Source: an uncultured Prevotellaceae bacterium
GTDB lineage: Bacteria > Bacteroidota > Bacteroidia > Bacteroidales > Bacteroidaceae
Direction: 5' to 3'
Assembly: GCA_902784565.1 (NCBI GenBank)
Contig: CACZVE010000007.1
Coordinates: 1 to 64,000 of the forward strand
Length of the DNA: 64,000 bases
Shown: positions 54,851-62,946 of the stretch, in pieces
Layout: each line of letters begins with the position of its first letter
How positions within the stretch are numbered: the stretch's first letter is position 1
Program-made: the position numbers and the translations under genes
The notes under the pieces: model-generated
Seen by the model: the letters and a program-made list of their open reading frames with translations, nothing else
Told to the model about the DNA's origin: nothing
The model's database searches: none

Positions 54851-55844
54851 AAGCCTCCATGATAGCCGTTGGCCTGTGATCCTTAAAGGCGCCCAACGGG
54901 TAATGATGCTCCAACTCCGGCGCCCAATAGAATACGCCATGACAGTGTCCACCCGTCTGCGTTGCGGCGGCAGATATCAGTTGTTTCATAAACGCCTTGC
55001 CTGCCTCAGGTCGAGTCACCTCGTAACCCGTCTCCACGATGATCATCGGCGTCTGATATCGCTCGTAGAGGGCATTTATATTCGCCACGCATTTCTCCAA
55101 GGTCTCATCGTCGGAGGTGGTCAGGTTCGCCTTCTGGTCCCAGTAGGGGTAGACGCTCAGACCGATCATATCCCACTTCGCCCCGTACTGCCGCAGACCG
55201 TCGAAGATGAAGTGATAGCGCTTCGGGTCGCAGCCGCCGTCAAGATGGATGATTACCTTCGCCTGCGGAAACACTTTCTTCACAGCCTTGTAGCCCGCCT
55301 GCGACAGGCCCGCATACTGTTTCATATTCGTCGAAGCGCGCCCCATCTCCCAAAGAAAGCCGTTGGTGGTCTCGTTGCCCACCTGCACCCACTGCACGCT
55401 GATGCCGTTGTCTTTCAGCAGTTGTATGGTCTCACGGGTATGCTGTGCCAGTGCCTTCTTCATCTGCTTATAGTTCAGGTCCTTCCACGCCTCAGGGATA
55501 TTCTGCTGGGCAGGATCGGCCCACCAGTCGCTGTAATGGAAGTCAATCATCACCGCCATCCCCTGCGCCTTGGCACGACGGGCCATCACAAGCACATCCT
55601 CCTTGCTACAGAAGCCCGCCTTCGGATTCACCCAGACCCGCAGCCGCACGGCATTCAGGCCGAGTTCCTTCATCAGCACGGTGTTCTCCCGTTCCTCACC
55701 ACGGGCATTGTAGAGTTTCACACCACGGGCTTCCATTTCTGTTGTCCCACTGATGTCTGCACCGAGCCAGAAAGTGCCAGTCCCCTGAGAATAACCCGGC
55801 AGACAGAGCCACACAACCATCAACAACGATAACAGATGCCTCAT
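54831..55844 (-). CDS. Glycoside hydrolase family 53 (endo-beta-1,4-galactanase)
   Basis: A 337-residue secreted (beta/alpha)8 enzyme with a signal peptide (ending GYSQ). The acid/base is E158 in WVQVGNETTNGFLWE and the nucleophile E271 in MIIVETGYEV, both in the GH53 sites. The family cuts beta-1,4-galactan side chains of pectin (type I arabinogalactan). There is no SusC/SusD pair close by, so this is not a standard polysaccharide locus. Its ATG overlaps the panE stop by 4 nt, an unexpected pairing. Confidence 0.92.
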   Translation of the reverse strand: MRHLLSLLMVVWLCLPGYSQGTGTFWLGADISGTTEMEARGVKLYNARGEERENTVLMKELGLNAVRLRVWVNPKAGFCSKEDVLVMARRAKAQGMAVMIDFHYSDWWADPAQQNIPEAWKDLNYKQMKKALAQHTRETIQLLKDNGISVQWVQVGNETTNGFLWEMGRASTNMKQYAGLSQAGYKAVKKVFPQAKVIIHLDGGCDPKRYHFIFDGLRQYGAKWDMIGLSVYPYWDQKANLTTSDDETLEKCVANINALYERYQTPMIIVETGYEVTRPEAGKAFMKQLISAAATQTGGHCHGVFYWAPELEHHYPLGAFKDHRPTAIMEAFTEARP

Positions 55845-56758
55845 ATTGTCTTGTTCTTCTCCTCCAAAAACCGCAACTCTGCTTCCAACATCTCCAGTTT
55901 CGGCATTTGATAGCCAGCCTCGCGGGCAATTTCTATAGGACGGGTGTAGAGATAGTATATCTCCATGCGTCGGTGGAAGTCGTAGTCCAGTCGCATGGAC
56001 GGCGAATAGGGAGTCATCGCGTCTGTCATATCTATCATCTTATCGACAAACGCGGCATCCAGGTTCTTCACGCCCAGATGCTGGGCAGCACTCACCACCT
56101 CCATCATCTGTTCGCGAATCAGCTGTCTTGTCGACTTGTTCTTCAGCAGCAGGTCTGTCTGCGTGTGCAGCGCTACCGTCATTCCGTTGAAAGGCATATT
56201 CCAGACAGCCTTTTTCCATCGTGCCTCATGATATTCCACCAGTCCTGTCTCAATGCCAGCCTGACGAAACTCATCCACCACGGTCTGCATCAGCGCTTCG
56301 TCCTTGCATGAGTAGTTGGCCAGGTTGATGCTGCCATAACACTGGTGGTTGACTCTGCCAGGCTCTGTCTTCGCAGAACAGATAAAGGCCAGTCCGGCAG
56401 CCAGCTGCACGTCAGGGAACATCTTCTGCACATCCTCCTCTACCCCAATGCCGTTCTGAATAAGCACCACCAGCGTCTTGTCATGGAGCAATGGTGGCAG
56501 CAGCGACTGCAGTTTGCCGTTGTTCACAGACTTCAGACACACCAGCACCACGTCGCATGGCGGCATATCCTCCGTATACAGATAGGCGTTGACGTCATCC
56601 AGATGAAACGATCCGTCGCAGGAGTCTACCTGCAGGCCGTGCTGTTTCACATACTCATAGTCGCTACGCAGCAGGAAATGTAGTTCCTGTCCCGCACGAG
56701 CCAGTTTCGCTCCATAATATCCACCAATGGCACCAGTGCCGATGATTCCGTATTTCAT
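55841..56758 (-). CDS. panE: 2-dehydropantoate 2-reductase
   Basis: A 305-residue NADPH-dependent enzyme that reduces ketopantoate to pantoate in coenzyme A synthesis. The N-terminus MKYGIIGTGAIGGYYGAKLA is the ApbA/PanE nucleotide motif; NGIGVEEDVQ near residue 99 and the lysine in EARWKKAVWNMPFNG (about 172-186) match the catalytic region. The start at 56758 fits a full consensus promoter ending at 56790. It is followed by GH53 with a 4-nt overlap. Confidence 0.9.
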   Translation of the reverse strand: MKYGIIGTGAIGGYYGAKLARAGQELHFLLRSDYEYVKQHGLQVDSCDGSFHLDDVNAYLYTEDMPPCDVVLVCLKSVNNGKLQSLLPPLLHDKTLVVLIQNGIGVEEDVQKMFPDVQLAAGLAFICSAKTEPGRVNHQCYGSINLANYSCKDEALMQTVVDEFRQAGIETGLVEYHEARWKKAVWNMPFNGMTVALHTQTDLLLKNKSTRQLIREQMMEVVSAAQHLGVKNLDAAFVDKMIDMTDAMTPYSPSMRLDYDFHRRMEIYYLYTRPIEIAREAGYQMPKLEMLEAELRFLEEKNKTI

Positions 56759-56789
56759 ATTACAATATTCTTGTTTGGGTTCTGGGCTA

Positions 56790-56821
56790 CAAAGATAAAG
56801 TTTTCCCACGACACTACCAAA
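56790..56821 (-). promoter_or_regulatory. Promoter of the panE-GH53 operon
   Basis: On the minus strand TTTG (56821-56818), 20 bp, TATCTTTG (56797-56790): full consensus. The panE start is 32 nt downstream. Confidence 0.75.
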
Positions 56822-56873
56822 CAATATTTGAGAATAATTCAAGCAAATTGTATTGCCCGGTAGGAATAAGATG

Positions 56874-58052
56874 TCACCATACAGAAGCATACAATGCCAA
56901 ACCCTTCTCTGTCAAGAGATATTTTTGACGAGGATGATGGGGTTTGTCTGGATACAAAAGGTGAACATAGCCGCCAGAGATGGCAGGAGTCAGCGTATAT
57001 TCAATAAAATTCTTCCTATCTTTTAAACCAACAGCCTGCATCATCTCTTTAATAGACATCTGCTCGTTTCCCAACGTCTTAATAATCCTTATTAGGTTAG
57101 CATTGTCAATATGGACGATGTCGTCTTCCGAACTTGAGGGGGTACTTGAGGGGGTACTTGTGGGGGATGTGTGGGGTACTTGTTCGGATGGTGCCAAATT
57201 CGGCTGAATGCTCCACTCGGCTGTGGGATGGATATGCAGGTAACGATTGCGCAAGTCCCACTGCTCTCCTAACAGCAGATTGCGGAAGAAACGTTCCAGA
57301 TAAACAGGCGTATAATCAATACCTTTCTTTGCATTTTTGTAGTTGGCACGTACCAATGCATTGCGGAAGTACCACGAATGACGGGCAAACAAGTCATTAT
57401 TCACATTAAAACCAATTGAACGCAGATACTGGATGACGAAAACAGCTGTGGTACGTGTATTACCCTCGCCAAAGGCATGTATCTGCCAAATGCCTGACAC
57501 AAACTTCGTGATGTGAGCCACCAGACAGTCATCACTGATATCGCGATAACTGAAATTACGTTCCTGCTCAATGTCGTAGTCGAGAGCCCTGCGCAGATCC
57601 TCCCAGTTCAGGTAATTCACCGTATCGTTTTCAAGCACCCACTCTTTCTTGGTGATGTCATATTGACGCAGTTCGCCTGCATGCTTCATCACCCCTTCGA
57701 AGATCCTGCGATGCAGAGCGATATAACCTTTGGTACTGAAATCTATGGTCTTGGCAGAAAGAATCTTCGTGATATTGGCAGAGACCTTGTCTGCCTCTTG
57801 CTTATCATTATCGTCTGGCTCATGAACTGCCTTCGACAGATAATAATTCTTGATGAGTTCGCATGCCTGGTCAATATCTATCTCTCCCTCAATATGCTTG
57901 CGGGCCGTATCACGCAGATAATCAGAGGTCGTCAGACCATCAACGGCCTGCAACCCGATAGCAGTCTGCCAGATAGATGCCTTCTCTTTCTTGTCAGGCT
58001 CACCCTGCCGGATATACTCGTCGAAATCCCAATATCCTTCTTTCTGCATCAT
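56874..58052 (-). CDS. Fic-family protein with C-terminal winged helix
   Basis: A 392-residue protein of the Fic/DOC family, which usually transfer AMP to target proteins. The core motif is HAFGEGNTR at residues 192-200; the second arginine of the full motif is replaced (TRTTAVFV). An N-terminal helical segment (SDYLRDTARKHIEGEIDID, about 43-61) resembles the VbhA-like inhibitory domain, but I cannot confirm the glutamate finger. The C-terminal 100 residues look like a winged helix (IRIIKTLGNEQMSIKEMMQ) after a Ser/Pro/Thr-rich linker. The start at 58052 fits the promoter at 58068-58099. It is monocistronic; the target is unknown. Confidence 0.87.
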   Translation of the reverse strand: MMQKEGYWDFDEYIRQGEPDKKEKASIWQTAIGLQAVDGLTTSDYLRDTARKHIEGEIDIDQACELIKNYYLSKAVHEPDDNDKQEADKVSANITKILSAKTIDFSTKGYIALHRRIFEGVMKHAGELRQYDITKKEWVLENDTVNYLNWEDLRRALDYDIEQERNFSYRDISDDCLVAHITKFVSGIWQIHAFGEGNTRTTAVFVIQYLRSIGFNVNNDLFARHSWYFRNALVRANYKNAKKGIDYTPVYLERFFRNLLLGEQWDLRNRYLHIHPTAEWSIQPNLAPSEQVPHTSPTSTPSSTPSSSEDDIVHIDNANLIRIIKTLGNEQMSIKEMMQAVGLKDRKNFIEYTLTPAISGGYVHLLYPDKPHHPRQKYLLTEKGLALYASVW

Positions 58053-58060
58053 ATACCAAT

Positions 58061-58099
58061 ATCTTTGCAAAGATACGAATAAGTGAGAACAAAACCAAA
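58061..58099 (-). promoter_or_regulatory. Promoter of the Fic gene with overlapping palindrome
   Basis: On the minus strand TTTG (58099-58096), 20 bp, TATCTTTG (58075-58068). The -7 box forms half of the perfect palindrome ATCTTTGCAAAGAT (58061-58074), a possible autoregulatory site just before the start codon. Confidence 0.65.
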
Positions 58100-58133
58100 C
58101 AAAAATGGATTTATTTGTCATTTCGGGGATTAT

Positions 58134-60239
58134 TTATAGCCCGAGGGAGAAGCCGGCGATGAGCCAGCGACCAGGCTGGGTGACGAGGCCGTAGTCGTGG
58201 TAGTGGTTGTCGAAGAGGTTAGTGGCTTCCAGATAGACTTTCCAGCGTGGCTGTTGCCAGGTGAGTCGGGTGTCGAGCAAGGCGTAGGGCTGGTAGTTGC
58301 AGACACTGCCGTCGAAGTCGGTATAGGAGCCCACACGATCCTGCCAACGGAAATTCAGACTCAGCGAGAGCGGCTTTGACAATTGCAGACGAGCATTCGC
58401 TACAAGTTTGTGGCGCAGGTATTCAAGGGCGTACTGCGAAACGATGTTCGCGTCCTGTTCCTTGTCCTGATGGATGTAACTATAACTTACAGTGAATAGT
58501 GATGAGTGATGAGTGAATAGTGGAATCTCTATGGAAGCAGAGGTTTCAAAGCCGAGGCTGTTGATCTTGGTGTGGTTGACGCTCTGCCAGACGGCATCCT
58601 GACCTTGGGAGGTGTCCATGATCCAGTCGATCATGTCCGTTCCATGATGATGCCAGAGGGTGGAGTGAATAGTGAATAATGAATAGTGAATAGTTGTACC
58701 GATTTCAAGGGCGGTCATCTCTTCGGGTTTCAGGTGGGGGTTAGCACTGTAACCTTGCAGTTTGTAGTACATTTCCGTGAATGTCGGCATACGGAGTGAG
58801 GTGTTGTAAGAGGCGTGAAGTGTCCAGGCGGGATGAGGACGGTAACTGATGTCAATGCCAGGATAGACAGTCATGTTCATATTGCTCCACGTGTTCTTCA
58901 CCGCCACCAGTCCAGCAGAGATGGTGAAATTGTTAAGCAGCAGATTGTGCTCCAAATAACCACTGATGTTGGTACGGTTCACGCCAAGGGTATAGTCGCG
59001 ATCCGTGCCCCTGATGTGGTGCGTCTGCGACAACGGCTCACCGAGATTGCCACTGACAAGGTCCTCGTTGCGGAGTTCTGCCCCGAAGGCTGTACGTCCA
59101 GCCACCCAGTCGAAATAGTTGCTAAGGCTCACCCCATAGACATCGGTGCGGTTGTAGTTGTACGGCATCTTCTCGGGCTGTCCCCGATAACCCTCATAGC
59201 GGTCACGGTTCTGGTTCCAGTAGATATTACCACTGAGATGAAACATACCCTGCTTCGTCTCTCCCTGAATGGCGGAGTAGAGTTTCGTGGTGTGCTCATA
59301 CTGGTCATCGGCCTGCCATTTCGGCGAGGCATAGAAGGTGCTTGAGCCCCATCCCTTGTCGGCGATACCCAAGTGCCAGTGCAGACGGAAAGCCTCATCG
59401 TCATACTGTCCCTGATAGAAAGCCTTCGCCCCACTGAAGTCCGTATTCAGGCGACCAGCCTTCGAACGGCTGTATCCGTCGCTGCGACTGTAGTTGGCGG
59501 AGATGCTAGAGGAAAGAGGAAAGTGGAAAGAGGAAAGAGAATACTTAAAGCCTGCATGAGCATAGCCGAATGATCCCCCTTCTGCATGGAATTGGAGGGA
59601 AGAGTCATTTCTCTTTCCACTTTCCTCTTTCCACTTTCCACTATCTACCGTCACGATATTAATCGCCCCCACGAGCGACGAGGTACCATATATCCTCCCT
59701 GCCGGGCCGTCGAGCACCTCGATGCGCACGATGTCGCTTAGATCGACAGGCAGATCCATCGCATTGTGTCCCGTTTGCGGGTCACAGATGTTGATACCGT
59801 TAAGCAACAGGATGATCTGGTCGGAGGTACCGCCACGAATGGAGATGTCCGTCTGCGCACCTATCGGGCCTCGCTGACGGACATCCACGCCTACGGCGTA
59901 TTTCAACAAGTCATTCACACTTTGTACGGGAGCCTGCGCAATGTCGGCACGATCCAGTACAGTCACCATTCTCGCAGCCTGACTCTTGGTCAGGGGCGCC
60001 CTCGAACCTGTCACACAGACTTCTTCGAGCATCCTCTCACTGGCTGTCATCATTGAAGCAGAGTCCGTCACGACGGGATCTGTCGAGACACTCTCCGCAG
60101 AGGCGTAGGTCAGCGTGGCTACGGAGAGTACGCTGCACACCACCTCACGTCCGAGACAGGCAAAGAGCGAATAGCCCTTGTTTCCGAATTGACGGAACAC
60201 AAGGACCGGGCGCTTCAAATTGAACGTTGGTTTGTACAC
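58134..60239 (-). CDS. BtuB-like TonB-dependent receptor with repeat-encoded loops
   Basis: A 701-residue outer-membrane receptor beginning with the Bacteroidota-specific extension (RPVLVFRQFGNKGYSLFA and a hydrophobic segment) before the plug (about 70-195: ISIRGGTSDQIILLLNGIN) and a 22-strand barrel. The extension and overall pattern resemble BtuB-type corrinoid receptors; substrate is not proven and no B12 riboswitch is visible. Four heptad arrays encode residues about 199-209, 235-244, 516-525 and 571-583, in places that look like loops between strands. The GTG start is one base after the dnaA stop, so the gene depends on dnaA transcription or an internal promoter. Confidence 0.85.
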   Translation of the reverse strand: MYKPTFNLKRPVLVFRQFGNKGYSLFACLGREVVCSVLSVATLTYASAESVSTDPVVTDSASMMTASERMLEEVCVTGSRAPLTKSQAARMVTVLDRADIAQAPVQSVNDLLKYAVGVDVRQRGPIGAQTDISIRGGTSDQIILLLNGINICDPQTGHNAMDLPVDLSDIVRIEVLDGPAGRIYGTSSLVGAINIVTVDSGKWKEESGKRNDSSLQFHAEGGSFGYAHAGFKYSLSSFHFPLSSSISANYSRSDGYSRSKAGRLNTDFSGAKAFYQGQYDDEAFRLHWHLGIADKGWGSSTFYASPKWQADDQYEHTTKLYSAIQGETKQGMFHLSGNIYWNQNRDRYEGYRGQPEKMPYNYNRTDVYGVSLSNYFDWVAGRTAFGAELRNEDLVSGNLGEPLSQTHHIRGTDRDYTLGVNRTNISGYLEHNLLLNNFTISAGLVAVKNTWSNMNMTVYPGIDISYRPHPAWTLHASYNTSLRMPTFTEMYYKLQGYSANPHLKPEEMTALEIGTTIHYSLFTIHSTLWHHHGTDMIDWIMDTSQGQDAVWQSVNHTKINSLGFETSASIEIPLFTHHSSLFTVSYSYIHQDKEQDANIVSQYALEYLRHKLVANARLQLSKPLSLSLNFRWQDRVGSYTDFDGSVCNYQPYALLDTRLTWQQPRWKVYLEATNLFDNHYHDYGLVTQPGRWLIAGFSLGL
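58491..58525 (+). repeat. In-frame heptad array, AGTGAAT/AGTGATG type, receptor site 4
   Basis: Five exact 7-bp units, AGTGAAT, AGTGATG, AGTGATG, AGTGAAT, AGTGGAA on the + strand; on the coding strand it encodes PLFTHHSSLFT. Confidence 0.88.
58664..58691 (+). repeat. In-frame heptad array, AGTGAAT type, receptor site 3
   Basis: AGTGAAT, AGTGAAT, AATGAAT, AGTGAAT on the + strand; encodes [11 protein letters not shown] on the coding strand. Confidence 0.88.
59508..59535 (+). repeat. In-frame heptad array, AGAGGAA type, receptor site 2
   Basis: Four units, AGAGGAA, AGAGGAA, AGTGGAA, AGAGGAA, encoding [11 protein letters not shown]. With the inverted array at 59613-59640 it brackets 77 bp. Confidence 0.88.
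59613..59640 (-). repeat. In-frame heptad array, CTTTCCA type, receptor site 1
   Basis: Four units, CTTTCCA, CTTTCCT, CTTTCCA, CTTTCCA, encoding [12 protein letters not shown]. The peptide is nearly the same as the one at site 3 of the rsmF-like gene. Confidence 0.88.
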
Positions 60240-60240
60240 C

Positions 60241-61650
60241 TTATTTCTTAAGTTTGAAGGAATTTTCGATGCTGCTGAGTTCGGCAGAGAAGGCCTTGTC
60301 GACTTTCAGACGCTGCTCGATGGTGTTACAACTGTGTATCACCGTAGAGTGGTCGCGGTTGCCGATCAACTGTCCGATACGTGAGGCAGGCATCTTGGTG
60401 TATTTTTGTGCCAGATACATCGACACCTGACGCACCTGTACATAATCGCGCTTACGACTCTTGCTGAACACATGTTGCTGGGCGACGTTATAGTGCTGGC
60501 AGACTTTCTCCAGAATATCGTCGATGGTGAGCGGGTGATTGTCGACCTTCACGGCACGCTTGATGATACGTTCTGCAAGGCGCATGTCTATATTTGTGTT
60601 ATAGACAATCGAATAAGCCATCAACGAGTTCACTACACCCTCCAGGTCACGCACACTGCCATTGGCGGTCTCTGCAATGAACTGAATCACATCGGCAGGA
60701 ATCTTCAGACCGTCGCGACGGCACTTCATTGTGAGGATGTCAATACAGAGTTGTACATTCGGTTTCTCCAACTCGGCAATCAGTCCGCAGGCGAAACGTG
60801 TCAACAGACGATCCTTCACGCCTTGCAGGTCTACGGGAGGACGGTCACTGGCCAGGATGATCTGTTTACCGATGCGGAACAGATGGTCGAAGATATGGAA
60901 GAAAGTATCCAACGTCCTAGGAGAAGTGGCCCACTCCTGAATATCATCGACAATCAGCACATCAATAGACTGGTAGAAATTGATGAAGTCATTGGTGGTA
61001 TTGCGGCGTACGGCATCCGTAAACTGTACCTGGAACAGACGGGCACTGACATAGAGTACACGCCGCTGCGGATACAACTCCTTACAGCGCACACCGATGG
61101 CATTAATCAGGTGGGTCTTGCCACAGCCAGAAGGACCAAATACAAAGAACGGATTGAAAGTGGACTTTCCCGGATGCTCGGCAATCGAAAGACCAACCGT
61201 ACGAGGTAGTTTGTTGGAATCGCCTTCAACGAACGTCTGAAAGGTCTTCTTCGGATCCAGTTGTGGATTCAAGCCCTGAGGCACGGCAGCATCCAGCGTC
61301 GTCGGAGCCTTATTCGCACGCGCTGTGGCGAGAGGAGCCTCCACCGCTGCAGGACCGTCGCTCTCCACCTCCTGCGAGATCTTATTCGCCTGGTCAGTCA
61401 CAATACGGTAGCGCAGCACGACATTCGTCTCAAACACTCGCGCGAGTACCTTACTTAACAGTCCCACGTAGTACTGCTCCAAGTACTCGTACACGTACGG
61501 ACTTGGAACCTGCACCAGCAGCGTATGCTCCGTCTCGGAGTAGGACTCGAAGACGATCGGTGCAAACCACGTTTTGAACTGTTGCTCTGTGACGTTAGCC
61601 TGGATAATCTGGAGGCAGTCAGTCCACAGCGCCTTATGACTTTTCGACAT
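60241..61650 (-). CDS. dnaA: Chromosomal replication initiator protein DnaA
   Basis: A 469-residue AAA+ protein starting at 61650 (MSKSHKALWTDC). Domain I is about 1-90, a Pro/Ala-rich linker follows to about 135, the AAA+ core holds Walker A GPSGCGKTH and Walker B VLIVDDIQEW, and domain IV carries the DNA-binding signature RDHSTVIHSCNTI near the C-terminus. DnaA opens the replication origin and also regulates genes. A BtuB-like receptor gene follows one base after the stop, instead of dnaN. Confidence 0.97.
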   Translation of the reverse strand: MSKSHKALWTDCLQIIQANVTEQQFKTWFAPIVFESYSETEHTLLVQVPSPYVYEYLEQYYVGLLSKVLARVFETNVVLRYRIVTDQANKISQEVESDGPAAVEAPLATARANKAPTTLDAAVPQGLNPQLDPKKTFQTFVEGDSNKLPRTVGLSIAEHPGKSTFNPFFVFGPSGCGKTHLINAIGVRCKELYPQRRVLYVSARLFQVQFTDAVRRNTTNDFINFYQSIDVLIVDDIQEWATSPRTLDTFFHIFDHLFRIGKQIILASDRPPVDLQGVKDRLLTRFACGLIAELEKPNVQLCIDILTMKCRRDGLKIPADVIQFIAETANGSVRDLEGVVNSLMAYSIVYNTNIDMRLAERIIKRAVKVDNHPLTIDDILEKVCQHYNVAQQHVFSKSRKRDYVQVRQVSMYLAQKYTKMPASRIGQLIGNRDHSTVIHSCNTIEQRLKVDKAFSAELSSIENSFKLKK

Positions 61651-62016
61651 CGGCGTTTGTTTGTTTTCGATTCGCTTTGTTGTTTTCAACGATTTGTGAC
61701 TGATCGTTGGTTTTCGAGTGCAAAGTTCGCACTTTTTTTTCAATTATGCAAATCCCTCAAAAATGTATCCGATGTTTACAATCGACCTAACTGCCTATCA
61801 TTTGGAAGGTTATGCCGTTTCACATAAAAAAGGATACAAAACGCATTTTTTAGTTTACAACAACCTGATCATCAGCGAGTTGAAAAATCAAATTCTACTA
61901 TAATTCTTCATGAAACAAGTCGCAACGACATACGCATAAAGTTGTTTTATATAAGGAGATTCTCTACGCGCTGTTGAGAAAGATTATGCGTCCGTCTTAT
62001 TTAGACAAAATTAAAA
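61651..62016. other. Gene-free AT-rich region upstream of dnaA
   Basis: A 366-bp stretch between dnaA and the MCE gene. I see no convincing cluster of DnaA boxes (TTATCCACA-like) and no full promoter consensus. It contains the near-palindrome GTGCAAAGTTCGCAC close to dnaA, where a promoter or control site would be expected, a run of T, and a separated inverted repeat, ACGCATAA (61932-61939) with TTATGCGT (61984-61991). A short plus-strand frame at 61763-61903 has no recognisable features. An origin cannot be called from this. Confidence 0.5.
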
Positions 62017-62922
62017 TTACCTGTCTTTTTTACCAAAAATTGAAAAGTGAACATACCGCTTTGGATGCTGTTTCAAATCAATCATCAACGAGTCTACATG
62101 ACCCATTGTTGAGGCCATATTGCGATAGAGTTCCTGGTCACGCATCAGCAGTCCCAGTGTTCCCTCATTGCTGTTTAGTTTGGCTGTCATCTGCTCCACA
62201 TTCTGGAGGGTATTGTTCACCTTTGCCATTGTCATGGCGATGTCAAGGTCGCTGAGATTCTTAGTCAGCGTCGTTGTATTGTCCAGCAGACCGTCCACCT
62301 TGGTCAACGTGCCGGGCATCTGCTGATTCAGACTGGCTGTAAGGCGGTTCAATTCACTGGTGGTCGTAGCCAGATGTGCCGTAATCAGGTCTACATTGTG
62401 TAGCGAACTACTGATGGCAGGATTGGACAACAGCATATTCACGTTGGCGAGGATAGAGTCAATCTTCGGCAACATATTCTCAATCTGTGGAAGCATGTCA
62501 GCCGCCTTGCCCAAAGCGCCAGACTGTTTTTTGCCATAGAGTGTATCACCGGGTTCCATCAAGTCATTAAGATCCGGACCGAATCTCAGTTCCAGTTTCA
62601 CATTTCCCAAGAGGTCACTGGCTATCTCTGCCGTAGAAGCCTTCGGAAGACGGAGTTGTTTGTTCAGTCCGACTACTGCCACGATTTTCTCCTGACTGTC
62701 GTAGTTGAAGATAACATCCTCCACGACACCGACCCGATAACCGTTGGCATAGACCGGACAGGAAGCAGACACACCGCTGATATCGTCAAACTCCACATAA
62801 TAACTGTCGTCTGTGGAAAAAAGCGTCAGTCCTTTCAGGAATTTCAATCCGAAGAACAACACCACGATTCCCACCAATGCCACCAGGGCTATTTGCACTT
62901 CCTTTGAAAAAATATTCTTCAT
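62017..62922 (-). CDS. MCE-family (MlaD-like) protein
   Basis: A 301-residue protein with one N-terminal TM (about 9-30), an MCE domain (about 38-115: YYVEFDDISGVSASCPVYANG) and a helical region rich in L, N and T (about 130-290). MCE proteins form hexameric rings that pass phospholipids between membranes in the Mla-type systems. It follows the amidase gene by 24 bp, a common pairing in Bacteroidota. The permease and ATPase of the system are not in this window. Confidence 0.9.
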   Translation of the reverse strand: MKNIFSKEVQIALVALVGIVVLFFGLKFLKGLTLFSTDDSYYVEFDDISGVSASCPVYANGYRVGVVEDVIFNYDSQEKIVAVVGLNKQLRLPKASTAEIASDLLGNVKLELRFGPDLNDLMEPGDTLYGKKQSGALGKAADMLPQIENMLPKIDSILANVNMLLSNPAISSSLHNVDLITAHLATTTSELNRLTASLNQQMPGTLTKVDGLLDNTTTLTKNLSDLDIAMTMAKVNNTLQNVEQMTAKLNSNEGTLGLLMRDQELYRNMASTMGHVDSLMIDLKQHPKRYVHFSIFGKKDR

Positions 62923-62946
62923 GACTTTGAACCTTAATTATTTGTA

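Noticed and set aside
61718..61903. Plus-strand frame of 61 codons upstream of dnaA
   Set aside because: No promoter, no homology that I recognise, and a composition expected for AT-rich non-coding DNA.
61651..62016. Replication origin next to dnaA
   Set aside because: No cluster of DnaA boxes or GATC-like signals could be found by eye; in many Bacteroidota the origin is not beside dnaA. GC-skew of the whole genome would decide.
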